Assembly: GCA_030435675.1 (NCBI GenBank)
Contig: CM059623.1
Span: forward strand, 10,628,012 to 10,692,011
Origin: Steinernema hermaphroditum
Lineage: Eukaryota > Nematoda > Chromadorea > Rhabditida > Steinernematidae
Direction: 5' to 3'
DNA: 64,000 nt
Shown here piece by piece: positions 1 through 11,692 of the stretch. The notes beneath the pieces were generated by a model that saw nothing but the letters and a program-made list of their open reading frames with translations, was not told the DNA's origin and made no database searches. The translations under genes and the position numbers were made by a program. Positions within the stretch are counted from its first letter, which is position 1; each line of letters begins with the position of its first letter.

Positions 1-549
1 TCTTTCAACAACAATTGATGGTTTTTGGTCGCTTTGACTGGTTTTTGATGTGTTTTTTAAAGAACCAGACGGACCTTTATCTATTCTTCGTCTACTGGAA
101 AGCAATTCATAGAAACGTCAGGTTCTCGGTGATAAAGCAGAGTCGAAGATATAGGAGAGCCTAAGCAGAGAGCCAAACATAGAAAAAAAATTGCCAATTT
201 CATATGATGAAACGTGAGCTAAGCTGTCTCTACTCGCCTCAGAATTGACAAGATTCTTCCCTCTTCACTTTCGTAGTGGTCCGGCACTTCCCTATTCTTT
301 CGATCTTTGGCCGAGGCAGAAACGAAGAGAGTGACATGTACATATAGTGTGATGTTTGTTTTGTTCGCCATTTCTGGCAATTTCAATTTGACACCAAGTT
401 GTTGTGATTAGCTATGAGAGACCAACATGTTGACACGCCACAAAAAAGTGACCACTTGGGAGAGGCATTTTTTTAATGTGAAGTGTCAAGCGGACAGGTT
501 CTGACGCGTCCAAACGAGTTTTCCTCAAATTCCAAACAATGGGCAGAGC
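1..549. other. Intergenic, no gene seen
   Basis: No open frame with splice support was found on either strand. The stretch is AT-leaning and ends at the TATA box of the gene at 607, so its 3' part is probably that gene's promoter. Confidence 0.5.
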
Positions 550-556
550 TATATAA
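550..556 (+). promoter_or_regulatory. TATA box of the secreted protein gene
   Basis: A TATATAA heptamer lies 51 bases before the ATG at 607. Similar TATA boxes precede several other secreted-protein genes in the window, as expected for strongly expressed tissue-restricted genes. Confidence 0.6.
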
Positions 557-606
557 GCGGCTGCTGAGGGTCGAGGAAGTCGTAGTAGAACGAGGAACCA
601 TTGGAG

Positions 607-1175
607 ATGTTAGTGGCTGGAATTGTCTTTGTTTTTGGAGTGTTTAGCTGCATCCACTCAGCTCCACTCAATGTAAGTGACGAGAGGAACCGCGTCGTAC
701 CTCATCGCTCGATTTCAGCTTTCACCTGACGCACTGGAAGTCCTCAAGATCGCCCTGGAGGAGTGGAGCGAAGGAAATCATCCCTTCCTCAGCGAACGCC
801 TTCAAAGCCTCATCCGCGCCAAGTGCCCTCGATTCTTTCCCGTCTTCTACCACGACACCTTCCAAATCCGAATTTTGAAGGAGAAGTTCCCTCCGGTCCT
901 CAACGACCTCATCGCTTCCTATCAAGTCCAACAGGTCATGGCTATGACCGGAAAATACACCGAACGCGCCAAAGCAGTTGTGAAGAAGCAGATCATGGCG
1001 GCGCTGGACAAGATGACCTATGAGGACAAGAAGGCTTTCGGAACCTACTACAGTATGATCACAGCGTTGGAAAAGGTAACTCAGCGATTACAGTACACAT
1101 ACGGAGATGTATCAATTTCAGAAATACAGTAAAGGAGTCGAAGGATGTCCGATGATCAGCGAATCGCTAAAGTGA
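607..1175 (+). CDS. Small secreted protein of unknown family
   Basis: Three exons (607-672, 719-1075, 1122-1175) with two 46-nt introns close to a 158-residue protein. Residues 1-19 form a signal peptide (hydrophobic run then HSAPL). The rest is predicted to be helical, rich in Lys, Glu and Ala, with a single Cys pair-like spacing (C about 50 and C near the C-terminus). Reading through the second intron instead gives the tail DVSISEIQ, but the gtaact...tttcag intron is canonical and its splicing gives a longer plausible end. AATAAA lies at 1217-1222. The shape recalls nematode helical secreted families such as SXP/RAL-2 or FAR, but I see no diagnostic motif, so no function is assigned. Confidence 0.8.
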
Positions 1176-1222
1176 TATGGGGTGTGGACTTGTATGTATC
1201 TTGTATATAATATCTCAATAAA

Positions 1223-1812
1223 TTATTTTGTGGACTGCAAAGAGACTCGATGGAACATCGCCTAACACTGTCAAAGCGAGATGTTCAGATCTTGAGATCC
1301 CGCTTCTCTTCCTTTGCAGCTCCAAGACATCTCACAGTTTGAAGCCCTTATGTATAGGTCATATGGTTTCAAGAGACCGTTGAGTAAAGTTACCGAACGA
1401 GACAGAAGTGAATTCGGTGGTGATCGCCTTCTTGACAAGACAGTGGATCTACGGCGCCGGGGTGATCATTGTGCCAACAGCGACGGCCGAGAAAAGGAAG
1501 TGAAGTCAAACCAAAGATGACCTTCTTAAACTGAATTAAAGTGCATTTTGAGGTCGTGAGTTGCCCTCAAAAAGCACTCAAAATTTGAAGTTGAAGGTAT
1601 TTAAGAGTGCTTCGAAGAGGAAGTTGCTCGTAGTTCGGGGAGCTGAACTGTTCATCACCCGCGTTTATTTGTTATCTTTCATTGTTAAAAGCAGACCCCT
1701 GCCATCAACAAGTTGATGTCTTTGATTCCAAAAAATGAATTAACTATACATATTTATAGCGCACAACACCTTTTTAGTTCGTATTATCCCGTATATCACA
1801 GTCACAGACAAC
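1223..1812. other. Intergenic with a dispersed-repeat scrap
   Basis: Roughly 1450-1500 shares a recognisable stretch (GGGGTGATCATT, then CGACGGCCGAGAA) with the dispersed repeat at about 11460-11500. The 68-codon open frame over it lacks a signal, domain or splice context and is not called. Nothing else is seen. Confidence 0.4.
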
Positions 1813-2517
1813 TTAAAACTGATTCGTGACCGGTTTGTGCATGAAGGCGAGGGTGTGCTTTCCCTTGGCGACCAGCGCGTTGTCGGATTTCCGCCGGAAT
1901 TCGCATTCTGTGAAGGCGATGTTGCGACCACACTTCAACACCTTCCCTTCTATGAGAATAGTTTCCCCGAGTTTTACAGGTAGAAGATAACTGAAAATAA
2001 CCCTCATGACATATTGCAAGGGAGGCAAATGGCTACCTAACGGCTATTTCAACAGAGACCATTCCTCGATCGCGCACGGTCATTCCGACGGCGCGGGCAG
2101 TGACGATGTCGACGAGGGAAGCCGTTTGTCCGCCATGGAGAGTTCCCTTCCCGTTCACGTGCTCGTTTTCGACGGTCAGCTCGACGACGATGCTCTTCTC
2201 GTTGGCCGCCACGGCTGTGACCTTGAAAGGAACGGGGTTATGTCATTATTGATCGAGGAAAATGGTCAAAACAGAACGAAGGAATTTCGCAAAATTTAAT
2301 AGGATTCACAACGTCGGAAGCTACCGTAACCCACAGACTATTAAACAGTGTCCCCGCACGATCTCATGAAAATGACCATATGTCTACGATTCAAGATTGC
2401 GCATACCTTTCTGGCGACGCGATTAAAGTTATCCTGTCCCTTGTAGTCGTCGAGCATCTTCTGCAAGAAGACCAGATTCTCGTCGATCCCATTCTGCTGC
2501 ACACAACCGTTCTCCAT
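1813..2517 (-). CDS. Acyl-CoA thioesterase, ACOT13/THEM2-like hotdog protein
   Basis: Exons 2407-2517, 2037-2221 and 1813-1990 close to 157 residues. The protein is one hotdog-fold domain of the usual THEM2 length: an N-terminal helix ending NFNRVARK, then the catalytic-loop signature GTLHGGQTASLVD at about residues 60-72, and the C-terminal strands with AKGKHT, where THEM2 has QGRHT. The family hydrolyses medium- and long-chain acyl-CoA in mitochondria or cytosol as a homotetramer. The start follows TTATTTAG, which could be a trans-splice acceptor. The acceptor of exon 2 is the less usual CTTTCAAG. Upstream Met codons in the same frame read into non-coding-like sequence and are not used. Confidence 0.9.
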
Positions 2518-3188
2518 GGCGTCGACACCTCTAAATAACGAATCGGTCGCAAAAAGTGTCTCGAAATGACGAAATAGACGCGTTATCGGTCCGACCGACC
2601 GCTCGGAGGGGCAGGGAGGAATAAAGTGCGTCCGGACAGACTTTGTAGTGTCTCGGCGACGGCACAACCGATCGTCGCAGCCGATAAAGGGTCATCGCGG
2701 TGGGAGAGGCTGACGTGTCCACGCCTCTGGAGAGGATCGCGCGTGGCTGCGCTCGAGTGTGGAGGACTTGTGGATGCTCGATGATGGCGGAATAAAGCGA
2801 AATTGGAAAACATTAAAGCGCGCACTTTATCTGATTGGATTTAGGGGCAAAGAGAAACATGAAGTGGACATTACACTCAAGCACACAGTTCAAAGATCTC
2901 GGATAGGAATGGAAAAGCTCCAAGAAGTGCTCGCATAAATGCGCATAAATGCTAAATAGGCGATGCTGGGTTGGACAACTTTTTGGTCCAACGCGCACTA
3001 TCTCTAGCTGGTTCTCCTTAAACTGGTTCTCTTTTTTTTATTTTTCTATTTATACAAGATCACTGAAAGTCCTTGGCTTTACAATTATTTTACTCAAATT
3101 ATATCGATGTTTTTCTCTCTCCTTTGGCTTCTTTTGGACTTCGGGCTTCTCCTTTCCACTGAAGCTCCCACTACCCGTTGTACTCGTG
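2518..3188. other. Intergenic, no gene seen
   Basis: The spacer between two minus-strand genes. Several 60-90 codon frames overlap on both strands, but none has a domain, signal or intron support. Confidence 0.5.
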
Positions 3189-5725
3189 TCATCTAAAGCA
3201 CATCTGTGGAACCGATGACCAGATCCACACCCTACCTTCGTTGTCACCTTCGTATCCCCTGTTCAAATACTGGAACGGCATGAAAGGCACGTCCAAGACA
3301 GAAACTGTTGCTCCCCTATTCTTCCTGTGCTCTTCCAAGCTGTCCTCTTTCTCCAGGCTGGAGTGATAGCTCAAAGGCACGGCTGTCACCGTCATCGATC
3401 GTTTCTTTCGGACTTCGGGCTTGATCCTCAAGGCTCGTTCGCTAAGCTTTGAGTTCGACCTGGCTATTGCCCGGAAAGTGCCTAGAGACGGCCTTATGTC
3501 CGCTAAGCTCTCGCTTAGAATGGCCAACGCGTGTGGCAGCTTTATGGCTTCTTTCGGCTCCAGAAAGTGCTCGATCTTCTTCTCCTCCTGCTCGTCAAAG
3601 ATGGGCACAGCTACCGCTAGGAGCTGAATGTGGATGAAGTCACTTAACGGCTCAAGGACAAGGTCTACCTGAATGTTAGCACTTAAGTTCTTGAAAACGT
3701 TGTATCCACAAGTGTCATATGTCGTCTTCTTCCTCAGAGTGGCGTTTACAATCCACTTCTCCATGCGATAGACAAATTTCATAAAGCTCGCTTCGCAAGA
3801 CTCGTACAATGTGCTGTTGATAACACTGATCAAGGCGAGGCCGAACAGAAATATGAGCTGCACGAGGGGGTTATACATGAGGTTGGCCGGCATCACGTCG
3901 CCAAAACCGATGGTTGACATGGAAATGAATCTAAAGGGAACCTGTAAGTCGGTAGCTGTGGCCAAGAATGCCTCCATTTTTATTTATTTTTCCTAATATA
4001 CATACATAATTTGAGATGGAGGGGTCCCAGCTCATCCCCGGCGGATTTTCGCTGCGGTCAATTCAACTTCCATTTCTTACAGAATTGTTTTAAGATGCAT
4101 AAGATTGTTCAAGGTGGAGTCTTCGATAGTGCAAGGAAGTGTGCGGAGCTGTTAAGTCTACAGGGCTCGCCCATCGGGCTCGCTTAAAATCTGTAGGTAT
4201 GGGCGTAAGCCAAGACTGGATGTTAATCCCAGTTCCAAAAAGTGAATACAGGCCGTCATGCGGCTTAATATTTCGTGACTGAATCTTTGCATTACATGAC
4301 CTGTACTATGTGGAAACACCCAGGACTAGCTGCGAGAAGATTTCGGATGCCTTCTGGCAGATATTCCACTCCTGGGGATAAGTTGTCGGGGATTAGCCTC
4401 CATGACACCGATATAGCGATCCACAAAACTCACGCAAAATAGAGCGCGTTTGCAAAGCTCATTCCATCGAAGTGTCCATTTCGGATGTCGAAGAAGGAAA
4501 CGATGACGGAACAGATGACCAAGTAGAGAGCAACCACCACGATGGTCATGTAAAACGGAAACGGCACCGCTTTGTAGCTCTTCAGTCTTAGTAGAGGAAC
4601 ATCCAAACCTTTCCTGATTTTCCATTTTGTGCGCAGTCTTCTAGAATGCGAGGCGCTCACTAACCCGATTTTGGCTGGGTACAACATACAGTATGTAGAA
4701 TCTACATCGATTATATGATCGTGTGAATACTCCAAGAAGAACTCTTCCGATATCTGACAGAACCACCAGCATCAGTGGAATTCCGATGACTGAGTACACA
4801 ACGGTCGCCTGCAGGATCAACATAAAGATAAGCGCACACTTTGCCGACCTACAATTTTGCCTCCCATTGTATGACATGTGATTGTTCCATATCCGATCGT
4901 GGAGAACGTGGTCATGGCTGGAAAAGTCAAGTTTGAACAAGGATCGGCTGTCAGCCTTACCGTAAAACACGGCGCTCTCGTAGTACCATATCCCGTGGAT
5001 CGTGTTGTTTTCCGTCTTTTGCAAGATGCTTCCCTGGTACTTGTCTTCTGCTATGAGCATCAGAACGTAATACTTTCTAGACGAGGCGTTCGATATGGTA
5101 GAAAGAACGTCTCTTACCTGACTATATTGTTGATATCATCGCGAATTGAGGTTAAGGGTGAGTTGTCGGCAGTGACATTAGTGAGATCAATGAGTTTAGT
5201 TGAGAGATCGGAGAAGAGTCTAAACTAAAGAAGACATGAGCCCTAGGTAACAACATGAAGAGAAAGACACTCATCTCTAATGCTGACACATAAATGACCT
5301 TACCCATCAAGTTTAGTCTTCTGTTCCATGAGCGTTCGCTTTTCGTGGCCCGATTCTAGTCCTAGAAATATTAGTCCACCAAGAGCGGCGTAGATGACTA
5401 GTATTCCAACAAGAACGATATGACGAATGCCCCAGTGGCTGTGCTTGATGGAGACTGTTTGGAACACGTTTGGCCTCCTTGAATGGAGGAACTTTCTCTG
5501 GGGACTAGGGATGAATTTGAAACATTCATCGAGCGTTTTCAGCGTCTCCTGTCGAACACTGTGCTCGTTGACAATCGGCTGAAGAATAGGCGTGGGATCA
5601 AGACTTGGAGCGTGGTTTTCGTCGAATGTAAATACGTTTCCGGAGTCTTGCTCGACGGTATCATTGAAGCTGACACGGCGGATAATCTTTGGAGTGGGGG
5701 GAGTGAGGAGAAAATTTGGATTCAT
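3189..5725 (-). CDS. Two-pore-domain (TWK/K2P) potassium channel
   Basis: Seven exons (5304-5725, 5118-5219, 4961-5076, 4853-4917, 4690-4808, 4434-4640, 3189-3930) close to 590 residues. The layout is a cytosolic N-terminus of about 100 residues, M1 near 102-122, an extracellular cap with N-glycosylation sites, pore loop 1 with TFSTIGYG near 218-225, M2 (IGIPLMLVVLSD), M3, pore loop 2 with STIGFGD near 348-354, M4, and a long Ser/Arg/Lys-rich tail. Both selectivity filters are the TIGYG/TIGFG pair typical of K2P leak channels, which conduct background K+ at the plasma membrane as dimers. Pore 1 appears only after splicing out 4918-4960. The ATG follows TTTCAG, so it could be trans-spliced or preceded by a further coding exon (see 7015). 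The 503-bp intron before the last exon is exceptional here. Confidence 0.95.
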
Positions 5726-5807
5726 GATGGAGACCTGAAACAGTGGGAAAGGACTCAGAAACGATTATGAATGTTGAGGTAGAGATATTATTGTGTTCAG
5801 TATTGTT

Positions 5808-6525
5808 CGTGCAAAATTAGTCGCTTTTAAAAGGAGCAGTTACGGGTAAGGGGATATTTCAGTCACTTTATTAGCTACTCGCAGCAATAACTGAAGCTCA
5901 TTTTGAGGACACGGATCCGTTAGAATATTCTACATGACCGAAACATTATGGTTATTTCCCCCACCACGGGTAGCTGCTATATTTCCATACAAAAGAAAAC
6001 CTTTCTGATTTACATATTGTTTCAAAATTCATCGGTCCGAATGACTCAATATGTGTTGTGTTGTTTTTTATGGGTATATTCCTTCAATTCTTGTCAAATG
6101 ATTCATGATTAAGACTTTTTCATGTTCAGGTATTATTAGGAGACACAAAATTAGTCGTTTTTAAAAAGAGCGGTCACGGGTCACTAAAAAGATATCTGAA
6201 TTCCTTTATTAGCCGGTCGCATCCATAGCTCATTTTGAGGGTAGGGCACCGATCCAAAGATACAAACTGAGCCGGAGTCGGTTCCCATTTTCGTAGAATA
6301 TCCGACATGACTGAAACATTTTTGGCCATTTAAAACTGTTTACTTGAAGCGCTAAGGTAACTGGCACATTTCTGTACAGAAAAAAAAACAAAAAAGCCGT
6401 TTTCAAATTGCTTCAAAATTCACTTTTTTGGAGACTCGGTCAAACTTCGGTCCGAATGACTCAAGGTGGGTTGTGATGTTTTTTGTGGGTGTGGTTCTAT
6501 AATTCTTGTCACATGATTCACGCAC
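5808..6525. repeat. Tandem duplication of a non-coding block
   Basis: Two diverged copies lie side by side, about 5808-6112 and 6149-6522. Shared landmarks in order are GCAAAATTAGTCG (ACAAAATTAGTCG in the second), TTTATTAGC, AGCTCATTTTGAGG, ACATGAC.GAAACATT, CGGTCCGAATGACTCAA, and a block ending TTCTTGTCA.ATGATTCA. The second copy is longer through small insertions. No coding potential is seen. It would sit inside an intron if the exon at 7015 belongs to the channel gene. Confidence 0.7.
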
Positions 6526-7014
6526 GGCTTCCGTGGGAAAGAAAGGAAACATTCTTATCACTCCCGATCAAAGGTTACTAAGACAGGTAGATCGGGAGGA
6601 CAGGTGTGCAAAGTTTGAAAACTGGTAAAGCATCATTGTGAACCTCTTGAAACGTCGTTCTAAAGTTCTGTTTATGCTGATAAAATACATTCAAAGAAGA
6701 AAAAAAAGGAATATGTTATGATAGGGATCACTTATAATGCAATAAGGCAATCGTCACTTGGGAGCTCATTTACAACAGAATGGTCTTCCGAACCATGTAA
6801 ATATTTGTTACAATTTACAAAAATGCAGCTCCCTCCGAAAACAAAAACATCTAAGGGTTCACGGCAACAAGTGACTCAAGAAATGCTATCTGTAATCCAG
6901 AGACTCTAAGCAGTAAATCGCGTTAACGTCTCATGGGTGCATGCAAACAGTTTAGGATACAAAAAAAAACAGAAAACAAACACGTCCGCCATATGTGGAA
7001 ACGGTGATGTTTAC

Positions 7015-7122
7015 CTTGGAAACATCGGCGCTCAGTCGTCTCTGGAACATTCCTTTCTCCAGGTCGACATCCACTTCTCCCACCACATGGACCCTGACGG
7101 GCGCTTCCACGACGGTGACCAT
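7015..7122 (-). CDS. Candidate upstream coding exon (possibly first exon of the K2P gene)
   Basis: An ATG-initiated frame of exactly 36 codons (MVTVVEAPVRVHVVGEV..., ending DVSK) runs into a GTAAAC donor. Its phase is 0. The next minus-strand acceptor, TTTCAG just upstream of the channel's ATG at 5725, would join it in frame (VSIMNPNF). That would make a 1.3-kb intron containing the tandem duplication. The amino-acid pattern looks coding, but nothing proves the link, and it could be spurious. Confidence 0.3.
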
Positions 7123-8014
7123 CACTCACGACGCTTCTGGATGCACGCACAAAACTTCTCGATTCCCGACTATCAGCTGCTGAGCAAATGTCCGAAAATC
7201 CAAAAGCCAAATATTGACTCCACGAGATCGCGGGGTACACTGTCCCGTTTGGGAGATGATTAAGAATCGATCGGTGCCGGCGGGCCAAAGAAAACATTTA
7301 TCGCTCGATAAGGGGCTTCTGCGGTGCGTGGTCGTCAGGAGGTGGCGAAGAGGCGGCACAAAACAGTGATAAACACAAAAGTACAGATAAGGAACTGACG
7401 CGTTTTTATTGTCAATTAAACGAGAAGGGCGTGGGGGACTTATAAGGAGCAGGTGATCGATCGATTGATCCGATTAGCAAAGAAGGAGGTGAGGAAAAGG
7501 CGATTAGAAGGGAGAGGTTCCGGAGGGAGAAGTCCGGAAGTGGGCCGGCTAGGGTGCGACGAGGAGATGCAAAAAGCGACTTTTGTTTGCTCACTGTTTT
7601 ATGACTGTTCCGGGAAGCGCAGAGTTTGGCAGGTAAGTGCACGTCATAAAGGTGGCGATCAGACAGTGCATGTGATCGTTCATCTTATGATTGGTGTAGA
7701 AAGGTTAAGGACGACGGGTGAATTGAATCGGAGAACATCCATGATGTGCTGGCCTGCAAGCTCATGTATGATGTCGAGGGTGCCACATCAAGTTAATGTC
7801 TTCATTCAGAGAACCATCAACTGAACATCGAATACCAGGTCATGCACCTCCGACGACTCTTTCGGGGCCTCTACGGTCCTCTGGAGCCTGGAGTCCTCTG
7901 CCCTTGTCGAAAGTTTCCGGACACTTTGCCTCATTAGGCCAATTTTTTATTGACTGTGCAATGTGTCGGGGAACCTTTGACACAACCTAGTAAACTATGC
8001 CTTCTCTTTGTCGT
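7123..8014. other. Intergenic, no gene seen
   Basis: Overlapping frames of 60-120 codons occur on both strands without domain, signal peptide or splice support. The retrotransposon begins at its right end. Confidence 0.45.
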
Positions 8015-8470
8015 TCAGATCTTTCTATCGACCTGAAGCTTAGTCTTTTTGACTCCATAGCCGTATTTTATCCTCGATTCACGTGTTTTGAGATGACGAA
8101 AGTCGATTACTTTGTAAAATGAGGGGTTATTTTTCAGCGTTCCTTTTTTATGAGACGCTTGGAAAAGAAGAATACATGATTTTCTCGGCGCACTCTGTTT
8201 GTTTAGTGTTTTACGGCTCTTCCGAGAGCAATAAGTCTGCACGTCATGATTGAATGTAGCGATAGGGCGGACCTCTTGATCGTTCACCTGTGAAGTTTCA
8301 ACTGCAAAAATAGATCCACCCACCTTATCACAGTTGCGTAATTGTGCTATATTTAGGCTCCTTGCATCGAAGGGTGCCTCATCAGACACGATAAGGCCAG
8401 GAAGATGTGTATCACGTGAAGTTCTCCGATTGGTCTTCTTAATGGTTGAACAGTTTCGGTTGTCCAAATT
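8015..8470 (-). pseudogene. Inverted endonuclease segment of the RTE element
   Basis: The minus-strand frame contains blocks in the order found in RTE apurinic-like endonucleases: KVGGSIFAV, then further down NPSFYKVIDF (compare the family pattern FYKVIIGDFNA) and ESRIKYGYGVKK. The usual GDFNA catalytic Asp-Asn stretch is degraded. These blocks belong upstream of the WTWLSP...IDYILA segment that lies on the opposite strand from about 8536. The frame is otherwise open for 195 codons, but a complete domain cannot be formed. Confidence 0.6.
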
Positions 8471-8535
8471 AGAAAAGGATGACTGATTTTGGAATCTCCA
8501 TTCGATTTCGAATCTCCATTCGATTTCGCCGACCA

Positions 8536-10728
8536 GGGCGCAAATGGACATGGTTATCTCCCGACAGGCGCACAAGAAATGCAATTGATTACATTCTTGC
8601 AAGGAAGAACATCAGGTTTAAGTCATCAGTTGTTCTAGGAAAGCACTACGCAGGCTCTGACCATCGTCTTCTACGTGCCACAATCCAGTTAGAAAAATCG
8701 AATCAAAGGAGGCACAATCACCATCTGCCTCAAAGTAAGTATCGCCTGAACCGTGATATTTTCCAGGCTGCGATTGCATCCAAAGCTTTGACTGGCAGAC
8801 CAACGTCAGCAGACTACGGAGAACTGGTTGAAATGCTTCAAGAAGCCGCAAATATTGCTAAAGAACCTGTCGTGAAAGATAGAAGGCTGTCAGAAACTAC
8901 AAGAGCCCTCCTACGGAAAAGGCATGTCATGCGCCAAAATCAACACTCGATGACTGACCGGATAGCCTTCGCGGAGTTCAACAAATTGATACGAAAAGAA
9001 ATAAGGAAGGATATCTCGAATCACCACCGACAATTGGTAGAAGAAGCAATCAGCAATTCGAGAGGTCTGAGAAAGATCCGCGGAGAAATAGCAACAGGAA
9101 GAAAGCACATCACTCAACTCCTTGATGACCACGGCGCCCCTTGTACAAGTAAGACAGATATACACCGTGTTATCAAGTCATTCTATGAAGACTTATATTC
9201 GCAAACGGTGCCATTTGATTACAGAGAATGTGAGTCGGAAGAGAATTGTCCGGAGTTTCTACAAAACGAGGTCGAGAAGGCACTAAATGACATGAAACTT
9301 GGAACAAGCCCGGGAATGGACAATATCACAGTTGAAATGCTGAAAACTGCGAAGAACTATCTGCTTCCGTCGCTCACCAGCCTCTTCAACCGATGCATGA
9401 ACCGATGTGAACTTCCCGAAGACATGGCTGACTCATCCACAATTTTACTTTACAAAAAGGGCGATCCGATGCTGTTACAGAATTACCGCCCCATCTCATT
9501 GCTTTCTACGGTCTACAAACTCTTTACGAAGGTTATGAATCAAAGAATCGAGAAGATACTAGACGAAGCACAATCTGAAGAGCAAGCAGGATTCCGGAAA
9601 AGCTACTCGACCATAGATCATCTCCACGCACTCAATGAGCTCCTAGAGCGCGCGCGTGAGTATCGAACGCCTCTGTATATTGCATTTATAGACTACCAAA
9701 AAGCTTTCGATTCGGTCGAAGTCAACGCAGTATGGAGCTCTCTACGGGATCAAGGCGTACCAGCCCAAATTGTAACGATGCTACGAAAAATATACCGGGA
9801 AGCCAAGTCTCATATTCGAATCGGAGACGATCTTGTGCCTATCGAAATTCAACGCGGAGTCAGGCAAGGAGACGTAATAAGTCCGAAACTTTTTACAGCC
9901 ACTCTGGAGAGCGTCTTCCGAAGACTGAACTGGAATGAACTTGGGATAAACGTGAATGGCAGAAGGCTCAACAACCTCCGATTTGCTGATGATATAGCCA
10001 TCATTGCCAGTTCGGAAGCAGAGCTCCAAAAGATGATAAACGAACTGAGCGAGGAATCTCGAAAGTTTGGGCTGAAGATCAACGACGAAAAGACGAAAGT
10101 CATGGCAAATGAGGAAATCAACATTCGCCTCAACGGAGTGAGCTTAGAATGTGTGACAAGCTTTGTGTACCTAGGTCAGGAAGTTCAAATGATCAGAAAC
10201 AGCAGTAGAGAGATCAGTCGCCGTATCAGTTCGGGATGGAACGCTTTTCGACAACACAAAGTCCTGCTGACATCACCATCAGTCGAAATGAAGTGGAAGC
10301 GAAGACTGTTCGACATGTGCATCCTTCCCGCGATCCTTTATGGTTCAGAAACCTGGGCATTAACCTCGTCTATGAAGAAGAGACTAGCGGCAGCGCAAAG
10401 GAGGATGGAAAGAAGAATGATAGGCGTAAAACTACAAGATCGAAAAACAAATGAATGGCTCCGAGGGGTAACCAAGGTGAAAGACGTATGCGAGACAGCG
10501 ATGAAAAGAAAGTGGAAATTTGCGTGGAACATGGCCAACCGGGCTGTGGATAGTGGTAAGTGGTCTACACTGATTTCAGATTGGAGGCCACCAACAACAC
10601 GTCTACAAGGTAGACCGAAAATAAGATGGAGAGACGACTTCGTGAAGACCGTGGGAACTCAGCGTTGGAAAAATGTCGCAAGAACTGAATCTCTTTCAAC
10701 ATGGTGCAAACGAGGAACCGAATCGTGA
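8536..10728 (+). pseudogene. RTE reverse transcriptase ORF, 5'-truncated
   Basis: About 730 codons are open without a stop. In order: endonuclease C-terminus (RKWTWLSP, IDYILA, GSDHRLLRA), a linker, then reverse transcriptase with NYRPISLLSTVYK, AGFRKSYSTIDH, FIDYQKAFDSV, GVRQGDVISPKLF, catalytic LRFADDIAII and GLKINDEKTK. A C-terminal segment with SETWAL and a final RPKIRWRDDF motif follows. Catalytic Asp residues (AFIDY..AFD and FADD) are intact. The nominal ATG at 8479 lies in junk created at the inversion junction, so this is not a natural start. The element cannot encode an intact endonuclease. Confidence 0.85.
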
Positions 10729-10860
10729 CTGGCGGACGGACAGAAGCCAAGCGAGGAGAAGAACTGGGCAAAAAAGAAGATCCTACATACTTGATTGATG
10801 GTTATAAGGTGCAACTTTGTGAATCTTATGATATTGCAAAAATAAACTAAATTAAACTAA

Positions 10861-11690
10861 ACCATTTCTTTTCCTAACCAGAATGGGGCAATAGGGCGCT
10901 GCATAGGCTATGAAATCGCAAAGGTGAAGATGCAGGTGGCCAGCTCATTCCTTATTTCGACCGACCTGCCGCTCCAGTAAATTTTTATTTCCGTTCGGGG
11001 AGCTTCTCCTCGTCATCATCTAACGGGACGACTGACTCGGCAACTCTGGTTCTCACTCGCTCGATTCTGACATCGGAAACCCGACTATGACTAAAGTACC
11101 TTCGACTGCTGCTACGTCCACGATTTTACACGATTTATCTTCCCGAATCAACGGCTTACGCCGTGCAGGACGTCTCATATATGCACAAAGAAGAACATAG
11201 TCACACCGTGGTCGCTGATTTTCTTCTGATTTCGGTGGAGCAGACGAATCCGAATAGAATGCAGCGTTCCCATTAGTTTGCGCGGGCATCGAAGTCGTGA
11301 AGAGCTGATTCCGGAAGTGGAATAGCGGTGGAGTAGAGCCAACGGAGCGGAGAGTCATCTTCGGCTTCTCTGGCGGCGCGGGTAGAGTCGGGCGGTCGCG
11401 ATGGGCTTTTTGGCGAGACGGTGGAACTACGGCTCCCTGGTGTTCCAGGCCTTCTGGGAGCCGGGGCGATCATTACGCCAACAACGACGGCCGAGAACGA
11501 CCGCTCACTCAACTCATTCGGCTCAGACAGCCTCAGAGAGAGCGAGAGCGAGTGGACGACCCGACCGATCGCTGGGGGCACAAATGAAAGACTACGTCCA
11601 CGAGACGTCGAAATAGTGTTCATCCAACCCGTGGACGATCCATCAGACGTTGCACTACTGTAGCTCCTTTGATGCAACTCAAACTGTCTG
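10861..11690 (-). repeat. Dispersed repeat, possibly a decayed gene
   Basis: A block around 11271-11560 recurs in diverged form at about 21058-21260 and partly at 1450-1500 and 50950-51060. The first two share TTAGTTTGCGCG followed by ATCGAAG, and the CGACGGCCGAGAACGACCGC / GCTCACTCAACTCA region recurs elsewhere. On the minus strand, frames with Ser/Arg/Pro-rich low-complexity sequence run across it. A separate short frame ends VPLDDDEEKLPERK at about 10998. I cannot assemble a gene from them. Confidence 0.5.
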
Positions 11691-11692
11691 AA

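Larger units (their letters stand above)
8015..10860 (+). mobile_element. RTE-type non-LTR retrotransposon, 5' part inverted
   Basis: The plus strand carries the end of an endonuclease domain followed by a complete reverse transcriptase and C-terminal domain. The 3' end is a short AT-rich simple repeat (AATAAACTAAATTAAACTAAA, about 10839-10859) instead of poly(A), a habit of the RTE clade. The first about 450 bases encode more endonuclease sequence, but on the minus strand. This fits a 5' inversion made during target-primed integration. The outer left boundary and target-site duplication could not be fixed by eye. Confidence 0.8.
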
